Below are positions 1 to 5,697 of a DNA stretch of 6,859 nucleotides, one piece after another; position 1 is the first letter of the stretch; the number at the start of each line of letters is the position of its first letter. The stretch is from Opitutia bacterium (GTDB lineage Bacteria; Verrucomicrobiota; Verrucomicrobiia; Opitutales; Seribacteraceae). A program made the position numbers and the translations under genes. The stretch is from contig NZLE01000138.1 of NCBI GenBank assembly GCA_002692605.1, forward strand, positions 1 to 6,859, given 5' to 3'. Under the pieces are notes generated by a model, which did no database searches, was not told where the DNA came from, and saw nothing but the letters and a program-made list of their open reading frames with translations.

Positions 1-297
1 ACCACCTACACCAACATCCCCGCCGGCGCCGTGTACCTTGCAAGAAAGGGAGATGAGGTCACCGCATACAACCTGAAATGTCCCCACCTGGGTTGCGCCA
101 TCGATTACCGAAAGAACACCAACGACTATTTCTGCCCCTGCCACAACAGCACTTTCGCCTTGGACGGGTCCATCACCACCGAGAACAGTCCCAGCCCACG
201 GGGCATGGACACCATGGATACCAAGGTCGAGGAAGGAACCGTTTGGATTCGCTTTCAGCAATTCAGGCCCAACGTCCCCGAAAAGATTCCCCTATGA
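1..297 (+). CDS. Rieske [2Fe-2S] iron-sulfur protein of a bc-type complex (3' part only)
   Basis: The gene runs in from the left edge, so its N-terminal membrane anchor or Tat signal is missing; 98 residues remain. Seen: both Rieske cluster boxes, CPHLGC at visible residues 27-32 and CPCHNS at 45-50. They give Cys27/His29 and Cys45/His48 as the 2Fe-2S ligands and Cys32/Cys47 as the usual disulfide pair. A proline-rich loop (SPSPRGMD, about residues 63-70) follows, as in respiratory Rieske proteins rather than dioxygenase ferredoxins. Asn replaces the common Gly in box II. Family role: it accepts one electron from quinol at the Qo site of cytochrome b and passes it to cytochrome c, on the outer face of the cytoplasmic membrane. 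The stop codon TGA at 295-297 overlaps the ATG of the cytochrome b gene, so the two are translationally coupled parts of one complex. An ATG at 31 is internal to the domain and is not the true start. Confidence 0.95.
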   Translation, partial: TTYTNIPAGAVYLARKGDEVTAYNLKCPHLGCAIDYRKNTNDYFCPCHNSTFALDGSITTENSPSPRGMDTMDTKVEEGTVWIRFQQFRPNVPEKIPL

Positions 298-2054
298 TCA
301 AAGGCGTGATGGATTGGATCGACGACCGGTCCGGGGTTCGGGCCCTGATCCACGAAGCCCTCTACGAAAAAGTTCCCGGAGGGGCCCGCTGGCGATACGT
401 CTGGGGAAGTTGCCTGACTTTCGTATTCTTCACTCAAGTCGTAACCGGGACCCTGCTCTGGATGTTCTACAGCCCAAGCGCCCAAACTGCCTGGGAAAGC
501 GTCTATTACCTCCAGTATCACGTGGCGGGCGGATGGTTTCTGAGGGGCGTTCATCACTACATGGCTCAGGCCATGATCGTGCTGCTGGTCCTTCACCTGA
601 TGCAAGTGGTGATCGACGGAGCCTACAAAGCGCCCAGGGAACTCAATTTCTGGTTCGGAATACTTATGATGGGGGTGACTTTGGCCCTCTCCCTCACCGG
701 CTACCTCCTACCCTGGGACCAAAAGGGCTATTGGGCAACCGCCGTGGCCACCAACCTGATGGCCGAAGTCCCCCTGATCGGACCGGCTTTGCAAAAAATA
801 GTCGTTGGGGGAGTGGAATACGGACACCATACCCTGACCCGATTCTTCGCCCTCCATGCGGGAGTCCTTCCGGCCAGTCTGGTGGCTTTGGTGGTGGCCC
901 ATATTTACCTCTTTCGAAAGCACGGCATTCACGTCAAGGAACCACGCCCCAAAAGGGATTCCTATTTTTGGCCTGATCAAATCCTCAAGGATGCGATCGC
1001 CTGCCTTGCGGTTCTTCTGGCAGTGGTCGTTCTGACCATTTATTTTCACGGAGCTCCGCTTGGCCCCCCCGCCGATCCTTCCAATGAATTCCCCGCTCGT
1101 CCGGAGTGGTATTTTCTCTTTCTCTTCCAACTGCTCAAATACGTACCCGCCTTCTGGGGAGCAGTGATCATTCCGGCATTTCTCGCCTTATGGATGTTTC
1201 TTCAACCCTTCATCGGGAGCAGCAAGCGCGGGCATCAGTTCAACGTCGGATTCTGGTGGGCTTTGATCGCGGGTTCGGTGGCCCTCACCGGTATGGCTCT
1301 TTCCGAAGACCGGGCCAACCTGAAGCACGGAGCTGCCCTAGAAGAGGCCAATTGGCAAGCGGAGCGCGTCATTGAAATCGCCAATGCGGAGGGCATTCCA
1401 CCCACGGGTGCGGTCGCCCTGCTACGGCAGGACCACCAGAATTTGGGACGGCGTTTGTTTGCCTCTCACTGTTCCAGCTGCCATCTCTACAATGGACACG
1501 ATGGCCGGGGCTTCCCGGTGGAAGACTCTCCCTCGGCGGCCGACTTGGCGGGCTTCGGAAGCGTGGAGTGGATCACACGCTTGCTCGATTATGACCATTA
1601 CGTCAGTGACAAGTATTTTGGAGGAACCAAGTTCAAGGATGGAACCATGGCCCGAAAGGTTCTTGCCAAATACACCGAAGAGGAGAAGGCCTTGCTTCCC
1701 GACATCGCCAGGCTTTTGGCCGACGGGGCCAAACTTCCCTACGAGGAACCCTTGGAGGAGGAAAGGCGCGAAGAACTTCTTTCCCTGTATTACAACGACG
1801 ATTTGGACTTTGAGGACGGCCGGTCCTGCATCGAATGCCATGACATCGATTCCGAAGACGAAGGGTCCGCGCCGGATTTGACCGGATACGCATCCCGCGA
1901 ATGGCTGATCGAATTCATCGGGAATCCCGAGGACGATCGTTTTTACGGAAAAAAGAACGACCGGATGCCCTGCTATGCCAGAGATGGGAAACTCAAGCCC
2001 GAGGAGATCGCGATTCTCGCTGATTGGATCCGATCCACTCCAGCAGAATTTTAG
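294..2054 (+). CDS. Cytochrome b (b6 + subunit IV type) fused to a C-terminal di-heme cytochrome c
   Basis: This 586-residue chain is the membrane core of a quinol:cytochrome c oxidoreductase. I chose ATG 294 because it forms an ATGA overlap with the Rieske stop and the cytochrome b homology begins at once; reading further upstream only crosses the Rieske gene in another frame. Seen in order: a b6-like part with about four membrane helices (roughly residues 36-58, 86-107, 118-140, 184-207); b-heme histidines H87/H101 and H188/H203; a subunit IV-like part with three helices and the Qo motif PEWY at 270-273; then a soluble domain from about 345 with two c-heme sites, CSSCH 393-397 and CIECH 512-516. 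Met452 and Met558 (in RMPCY) are candidate axial ligands. The 14-residue gap in the second histidine pair is b6/Firmicutes-like. The residue aligned by eye with b6 Cys35, the covalent heme c-i site, is Val36. The c domain would face outside and relay electrons from the Rieske protein. Confidence 0.93.
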   Translation: MIKGVMDWIDDRSGVRALIHEALYEKVPGGARWRYVWGSCLTFVFFTQVVTGTLLWMFYSPSAQTAWESVYYLQYHVAGGWFLRGVHHYMAQAMIVLLVLHLMQVVIDGAYKAPRELNFWFGILMMGVTLALSLTGYLLPWDQKGYWATAVATNLMAEVPLIGPALQKIVVGGVEYGHHTLTRFFALHAGVLPASLVALVVAHIYLFRKHGIHVKEPRPKRDSYFWPDQILKDAIACLAVLLAVVVLTIYFHGAPLGPPADPSNEFPARPEWYFLFLFQLLKYVPAFWGAVIIPAFLALWMFLQPFIGSSKRGHQFNVGFWWALIAGSVALTGMALSEDRANLKHGAALEEANWQAERVIEIANAEGIPPTGAVALLRQDHQNLGRRLFASHCSSCHLYNGHDGRGFPVEDSPSAADLAGFGSVEWITRLLDYDHYVSDKYFGGTKFKDGTMARKVLAKYTEEEKALLPDIARLLADGAKLPYEEPLEEERREELLSLYYNDDLDFEDGRSCIECHDIDSEDEGSAPDLTGYASREWLIEFIGNPEDDRFYGKKNDRMPCYARDGKLKPEEIAILADWIRSTPAEF

Positions 2055-2200
2055 TTTTATGGATTTGATCCAGGTTTGAGGGTTTACCTTTTTGCCACTC
2101 AAATGTCTGATAAACAGTGAGGTTTTAACTTTTTTTCAAAAAAATCACATTTCTTTTGAACGTTTTTCGACAAGGCTCCGTCTTACTTAATGTCAATAGA

Positions 2201-2220
2201 CAGTTTGTTTCAGTTTAGTT
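2201..2220. repeat. Near-tandem 10-base direct repeat in the intergenic region
   Basis: CAGTTTGTTT (2201-2210) is followed directly by CAGTTTAGTT (2211-2220); 8 of 10 positions match, and a looser third copy (TGTGTTTC) follows. The 10-base period puts the copies on the same face of the helix, which would suit a regulator site, but low-complexity T-rich sequence gives such repeats by chance. No function is assigned. Confidence 0.3.
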
Positions 2221-2237
2221 TGTGTTTCAAAAGCCCT

Positions 2238-2270
2238 AAAAGCGCCGCATTTATTGCGGCGTTTTTTTTT
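2238..2270 (+). terminator. Rho-independent terminator
   Basis: A perfect 7-bp GC-rich stem, CGCCGCA (2243-2249) with TGCGGCG (2255-2261), closes a 5-base loop (2250-2254). Nine T residues follow at 2262-2270. The A-run before the stem (2238-2241) can pair with the T-run, so the element could also stop transcription from the other side. It lies about 185 bases past the cytochrome b stop, so it ends either the bc-complex mRNA with a long 3' tail or a short separate transcript from the intergenic region. Confidence 0.88.
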
Positions 2271-2358
2271 GGGGAGACCGTTGGAAGGTTGATTAGGCTT
2301 GCCTTGCCGAAGATTGGAGGTCGACCCCCCGATTTGCGTCCTTTAGTCTCTTTCCCAC

Positions 2359-3228
2359 ATGCAAAAAAACCTGATGTTCCTGAGTTTGACCTTCTTCTTT
2401 GCCCTGCTTTCCGGCCAAGAAAAACGGGAACCAGAAACCGGGTTCGCTGAGATCACTCTGGGCGCCGACCTCAATTCAAGCTTATCGGCCATGGATCAAA
2501 TCCGCAGTGCCTTTGGGAAACTTTCCATCGAATCCCCCGATCTTTTCGAAGGCAACCATCGGGGTTTCCAACATATTCAGATGCAAACTGATCCGGAACT
2601 GGGATCCTGCTTTGTCTTTTACATCCATCGCGATCTGGATGGAGATATGGATAAGACCTGGCCGCCAGGCAAGGAAAGACAACGGAACGAAATCAAAGGA
2701 TACAAAGGGTCTTCCGAAACCATGAAAGCTCAAAATTTGGAAACCACCTCTCATACCTGGAATTTTAAAATCGACCCGAGCTTTTCCTTGACCCATCAGT
2801 TTTGTCATTTCTTCCAATTGAAACCCGTGAGCGAAAAAAATTCGCCCCTGCCCATCCTCACCCTATCCGGAGTGGTTCATTCGGGAAAGGAGGAGCTTGA
2901 GCTCCGTTTCTTCGACAAAAACTCCAGGCGCATCAAGTTGGCCGATTGGGAGGACTGCAAAGGGAAATGGCTTCGCATCAAGTGCATAACCAGTCAGGCG
3001 GAGAAGGGAGAGATTCATTTTTCGATCCAATCCACGGACGGTACCGTTTCCGCGCAACATCGAATCGAAAATCTCATGACCTGGGATTCGGACTTTTCCT
3101 TCGTTCGACCCAAATGGGGCATTTACCGGAGTCTGAGGGAGAAAGACAGGATCAGGAACGAAGAGGATCGCGTGTACTTGAACAACTTCACGGTTCGCAA
3201 ATGGAAGACGAAGAGTGACCACAATTAA
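2359..3228 (+). CDS. Predicted secreted polysaccharide-lyase-like (heparin lyase I-like fold) protein
   Basis: A 289-residue protein with an N-terminal secretion signal: Lys3, then a hydrophobic core at residues 5-17 ending FALLSG before Gln20. The end resembles a lipobox with Gln where the lipid-bearing Cys would be, so a soluble exported protein is more likely than a lipoprotein. The rest looks like a beta-sandwich of the heparin lyase I / glucuronan lyase type. Recognisable pieces are RQRNEIKGY (107-115), the HQFCHFFQLK strand (146-155), WEDCKGKWLRIKC (197-209), PKWGIYRSL (251-259) and the closing VYLNNFTVRK strand (272-281). This assignment comes from memory of the family and is moderate; the substrate is unknown and I cannot name catalytic residues with confidence. 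It could be a binding module rather than an enzyme. ATG 2359 is the first possible start after an in-frame TAG at 2344-2346; no Shine-Dalgarno is seen. It stands alone, after the terminator. Confidence 0.8.
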   Translation: MQKNLMFLSLTFFFALLSGQEKREPETGFAEITLGADLNSSLSAMDQIRSAFGKLSIESPDLFEGNHRGFQHIQMQTDPELGSCFVFYIHRDLDGDMDKTWPPGKERQRNEIKGYKGSSETMKAQNLETTSHTWNFKIDPSFSLTHQFCHFFQLKPVSEKNSPLPILTLSGVVHSGKEELELRFFDKNSRRIKLADWEDCKGKWLRIKCITSQAEKGEIHFSIQSTDGTVSAQHRIENLMTWDSDFSFVRPKWGIYRSLREKDRIRNEEDRVYLNNFTVRKWKTKSDHN

Positions 3229-3322
3229 AAATTACCCGAAATTCATCAGGCAGGTGTTTTGTCTTTTCCTGCTGGCCGGGCATCTCCCAGACCAGCATAG
3301 CGTTTCTCTGGCTTTGCCCTAA
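3215..3322 (+). CDS. Possible 35-codon small ORF overlapping the end of the lyase-like gene
   Basis: A GTG at 3215, preceded by a purine-rich GAAGACGAAGA stretch, opens 35 codons ending with TAA at 3320-3322. It overlaps the lyase-like gene by 14 bases. The predicted peptide begins MTTIKNYPKFIRQ, then has a hydrophobic FCLFLLAG stretch and a short polar tail: it looks like a signal peptide or single-span leader with nothing behind it. It could be a real small secreted or membrane peptide, the stump of a decayed secreted-protein gene, or chance. Evidence is weak. Confidence 0.15.
   Translation: MTTIKNYPKFIRQVFCLFLLAGHLPDQHSVSLALP
3271..3296. other. Imperfect hairpin after the lyase-like gene
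   Basis: GCTGG (3271-3275) pairs with CCAGC (3292-3296), and inside it GGG (3278-3280) with CCC (3286-3288), around a CATCT loop with a small internal loop. It lies 43 bases past the lyase stop, but no T-run follows on either strand, so it is not a standard intrinsic terminator. It may be an mRNA 3'-end stabiliser or chance. Confidence 0.3.
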
Positions 3323-3333
3323 ATGAGAATGGC

Positions 3334-3361
3334 TTGCCCCCCCTTTTTTGCGTCTTACAAT
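3334..3361 (+). promoter_or_regulatory. Candidate sigma-70-type promoter for pdxA
   Basis: A good -10 box, TACAAT, at 3356-3361 (5 of 6 to TATAAT) follows a weaker -35-like TTGCCC at 3334-3339 with a 16-base spacer. A start site about seven bases after the -10 would fall near 3368, only about two bases before the pdxA ATG. Together with the lack of a ribosome-binding site, this suggests a leaderless pdxA mRNA. It is inferred from sequence alone. Confidence 0.45.
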
Positions 3362-3369
3362 AAAGTCCT

Positions 3370-4353
3370 ATGACCAAACCGCGCATAGCCATAACCATGG
3401 GTGACCCTGCGGGGATAGGTCCCGAGATCTGTCTTGATCTTCTCTCGGATTCTTCCCTTGCGGAACTTTGCGCGCCGATCGTTTTCGGAGATGCGGAGGT
3501 TCTTCGGCGGTGCGCTGAGCAAACCAAAAAGTCGTCGGACTTTACGCAGATGGGTCGGGATGACTTGGAATCGGCGATAGGTCCGTGCGTTCTTGATCTC
3601 GGACTCATGGATACGAATCAACTCAAACCGGGTGCAATCAGTCCCGCCTGTGGGCAGGCTACCTTCGGATACGTGACCGAGGCGATCGATGCCTGCCTTT
3701 CCGGCCATATCGATGCCGTGACCACCTGCCCGGCCAACAAGGAGGCTTTGCAATCCGCAGGCGTTCCCCATCCCGGACACACCGAGATTTTTGCCGAGCG
3801 GACCCAAACTGAAAAATTCTGCATGGCCTTTCTATCCGGCAAGATCAATTGCAGCTTGGTCACGGTGCATGCGGGGTATGAGCAGGTTCCGGGCTTACTG
3901 AGTGAACGAAGAATTGCAGAGGTCATTAAGCTTACCCGTGAGACCCATAAAAAATTGCTGGGCAAGGAACCGAGGATCGCGGTGCTTGGGCTTAATCCCC
4001 ACGCTGGGGAAAACGGAATGTTCGGAAACCGGGAAGAGGAACGCATCATTCAACCCGCAATTGACGCAATGCGCGCAGAGGGTTGCGATATCGTGGGTCC
4101 TCTCCCACCCGACACCGCCTTCACCGAAGGCCAAAGACGGCAAACCGATGCTTACGTCTGCATGTATCACGACCAGGGACTGATTCCGGTTAAGGCGATT
4201 GCCTTCGAATCGGCGGTGAACGTCACCCTGGGCTTGCCCATTGTTCGCACCTCCGTGGATCATGGCACCGCGTTTGACATTGCCTGGCAGGGCAAGGCGG
4301 ATTCCCGCAGCCTAAAGTCAGCGGTCCGGCTTGCCGCACGCCTGGCAATCTAG
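3370..4353 (+). CDS. pdxA: 4-hydroxythreonine-4-phosphate dehydrogenase PdxA
   Basis: This 327-residue enzyme matches the normal PdxA length. It oxidises 4-phosphohydroxy-L-threonine with NAD(P) to an unstable keto acid that decarboxylates to 3-amino-2-oxopropyl phosphate. PdxJ then condenses that with deoxyxylulose phosphate to make pyridoxine phosphate; it acts in the cytoplasm. Seen: the N-terminal MGDPAGIGPEI (10-20); TCPANKEAL (119-127); PGHTE (135-139), whose His contacts substrate; VTVHAGYE (164-171); GLNPHAGE (207-214) followed by GMFGNREEE; GPLPPDTAF (243-251); MYHDQGLIPVK (265-275); and the C-terminal RTSVDHGTAFDIAW. His167, His211 and His267 fit the three metal-ligand histidines of the E. 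coli enzyme. ATG 3370 begins the family N-terminus exactly, so the start is firm, although no Shine-Dalgarno precedes it. It appears monocistronic and is convergent with chrA, 120 bases away; I see no clear terminator in that gap. Confidence 0.97.
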   Translation: MTKPRIAITMGDPAGIGPEICLDLLSDSSLAELCAPIVFGDAEVLRRCAEQTKKSSDFTQMGRDDLESAIGPCVLDLGLMDTNQLKPGAISPACGQATFGYVTEAIDACLSGHIDAVTTCPANKEALQSAGVPHPGHTEIFAERTQTEKFCMAFLSGKINCSLVTVHAGYEQVPGLLSERRIAEVIKLTRETHKKLLGKEPRIAVLGLNPHAGENGMFGNREEERIIQPAIDAMRAEGCDIVGPLPPDTAFTEGQRRQTDAYVCMYHDQGLIPVKAIAFESAVNVTLGLPIVRTSVDHGTAFDIAWQGKADSRSLKSAVRLAARLAI

Positions 4354-4473
4354 GAAAACCGCATTAAACCCCATCCTCCCATGGTAAAAGTCATCAAAAA
4401 TGGTTCTCTGCTTCTACTTACGGTCTGCAGATCGCCACTTTAGATAACACTTCCAAGCCTCAAGGCAAAGCGT

Positions 4474-5697
4474 TCACAGTTTGCCAACTCCAAATGATAA
4501 AAAACCGAGGAGCAATACAATAAAGGGAGCGGGTAATTTCCCAAGGCTCAGGCAGGCAACCGTGATCAATAAGTACCCGAGAGACGATGGAACCTCGGCG
4601 AGAACCAGGACCACTTGAACCAAAACTCCTCCCACCAATCCGCCAGCCGTCGCATTCAGTCCGTTCAATGCCTTACCCGCCCAAGTGAGATTCCGGAGCC
4701 GACCCCAAATTGGATAAACGAAAAAAAGCAAAAGTGTGCCCGGCAAAAAGATCGCAAGCCCGGATATCGCTGCGCCAAGAGCTTGCCGCCCACCACCACC
4801 AGTCACCTCGGACAATCCCCCGGCATAGGCGGCGAAGGAAAACATGGGGCCTGGCAATGCCTGAACCAAGCCGAATCCCCCAAGAAACTGCTCGGTGGTC
4901 AGGAGCTCCCCATGATCCACCAATTCTTGTTGCATCACGGGCACCACAACTTGACCTCCTCCGAACACCAAATAACCAAAGCGGTAAAAACGTTCGAAGG
5001 CACCAACCAAGGAGTCAGTCGAAAACTGAAGAGCAATCGTACTCATTCCAGCCAATGCAACAAACAGTATGAAAAGACCCCATGGAATTCGTGTCGGTGA
5101 AAATTCGGAGTCTCCCCCTTTTTCCGGAGCCTTTCCCAAAATCACCGCCAATAGCCCTCCTGACGCAAGGATTAGGGGAATGGCCCAGGGAGAGCTGGCC
5201 AAAAGTACGACTGCGAATCCCTGCCCCCACAGTGCCAGCGTCAATAAATCGGAAACTACCTTCTTACCAATTTGCCAAGTCGCCCAGGCGATGAAACCAC
5301 CCGCCATAGGGACCAAAAATGATAACCAATCGGGCCAACGACCATCCGAACCCAGCCCATAGGGTAAAAAGGACAGAGCTCCCATCACGGTGATCATGGG
5401 CATCGCCCAAACCAGTAAAGTAAGGCTTGCCAGACGTCTGCCCCCTTTTTCCAAGCCAATTCCGGTGATCACCTGAGTGCTTGTAGGTCCGGGGAGAAAA
5501 CTGCAAAGAGCCATCCACTCCATCAGCGCTTTTTCAGTGAGGTATTTCTTTTTCTTTACGAGTCGCTCCAAGAAAACGCCCAAATGAGCCTCAGGGCCCC
5601 CAAAAGCAACCAGAGAACACATAAAAACGTCCTTTAGAAATGTTGAGGTAGAAAACGGATTTTTATCCGTTTCCTCGAGATCTTTTGAATCACTCAC
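4474..5697 (-). CDS. chrA: Chromate transporter ChrA (two-domain CHR family)
   Basis: A 407-residue inner-membrane transporter of the long CHR family. Characterised members export chromate using the proton motive force. Seen: two homologous halves. The first carries FGGPEAH (32-38) and FLPGPTSTQ (67-75); the second carries the matching FGGGQVVVP (245-253) and ALPGPMFSF (280-288). A charged loop near 188-204 (KAPEKGGDSEFSPTR) joins them. Many hydrophobic segments lie throughout, and about 20 cytoplasmic residues lead the protein. The start is GTG at 5697-5695, which overlaps the aquaporin TGA (GTGA), so translation is coupled to that gene. An ATG at codon 26 would cut into the first helix and lies just before FGGP, so GTG is preferred. 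As the last gene of the arsC-aquaporin-chrA set it probably serves oxyanion detoxification; whether the substrate is chromate, sulfate or an arsenic species cannot be read from the sequence. Confidence 0.93.
   Translation of the reverse strand: MSDSKDLEETDKNPFSTSTFLKDVFMCSLVAFGGPEAHLGVFLERLVKKKKYLTEKALMEWMALCSFLPGPTSTQVITGIGLEKGGRRLASLTLLVWAMPMITVMGALSFLPYGLGSDGRWPDWLSFLVPMAGGFIAWATWQIGKKVVSDLLTLALWGQGFAVVLLASSPWAIPLILASGGLLAVILGKAPEKGGDSEFSPTRIPWGLFILFVALAGMSTIALQFSTDSLVGAFERFYRFGYLVFGGGQVVVPVMQQELVDHGELLTTEQFLGGFGLVQALPGPMFSFAAYAGGLSEVTGGGGRQALGAAISGLAIFLPGTLLLFFVYPIWGRLRNLTWAGKALNGLNATAGGLVGGVLVQVVLVLAEVPSSLGYLLITVACLSLGKLPAPFIVLLLGFLSFGVGKL
5653..5672. repeat. Perfect 8-bp inverted repeat inside the 5' coding part of chrA
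   Basis: AAACGGAT (5653-5660) and ATCCGTTT (5665-5672) flank a 4-base loop of T residues (A residues in the chrA mRNA). The hairpin begins about 25 bases downstream of the GTG start and covers roughly codons 9-15. It could slow early elongation or form part of a translational-coupling structure, or be a chance product of coding sequence. Confidence 0.5.

Larger units (their letters stand above)
2055..2358. other. AT-rich intergenic region between the bc complex and the lyase-like gene
   Basis: About 300 bases with no credible gene. It holds a strong terminator (2238-2270, listed separately), a 10-base near-tandem repeat (2201-2220), and a T7-C-A7 run at 2130-2144. A weak broken hairpin lies soon after the cytochrome b stop: CTC 2098-2100 with GAG 2119-2121 and TGT 2104-2106 with ACA 2114-2116, followed by a T-rich tract at 2123-2136. 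It could be a second, weaker terminator. I found no convincing -35/-10 pair; TTGAAC at 2156-2161 has no well-placed partner. The open frame starting at ATG 2190 runs straight through the terminator and I do not consider it a gene. Confidence 0.6.

Noticed and set aside
314..976. 220-codon plus-strand frame inside cytochrome b
   Set aside because: It is an out-of-frame reading of a well-supported gene; the translation is rich in Arg, Pro and Ser as expected of a shadow.
1422..2102. Long minus-strand open frame (226 codons) antisense to the cytochrome c domain
   Set aside because: The plus strand here has both CXXCH sites and an uninterrupted family match; the antisense translation shows no recognisable motif and is a codon-bias shadow.
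2130..2144. T7-C-A7 palindrome, considered as a hairpin or protein site
   Set aside because: A one-base loop cannot form a stable hairpin, and homopolymer runs are common in AT-rich spacers.
2156..2191. Possible promoter TTGAAC ... TACTTAAT before the terminator
   Set aside because: The spacer is about 22 bases, outside the workable range for a sigma-70 promoter, and no better -10 sits at 17.
2190..2450. Plus-strand 86-codon frame starting in the intergenic region
   Set aside because: It runs through the Rho-independent terminator stem and T-run and into the lyase gene in another frame; the peptide is low-complexity.
3246..3608. Minus-strand frame upstream of and overlapping pdxA
   Set aside because: It overlaps the clear PdxA N-terminus, and its peptide is Arg/Ser-rich with no motif.
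4424..4431. TCTGCAGA palindrome between pdxA and chrA, considered as part of a convergent terminator
   Set aside because: There is no loop and no T-run on either side; too short to mean anything.
4615..5100. Plus-strand frames antisense to chrA
   Set aside because: The minus strand encodes ChrA with both duplicated motif sets intact; the antisense peptides show nothing recognisable.
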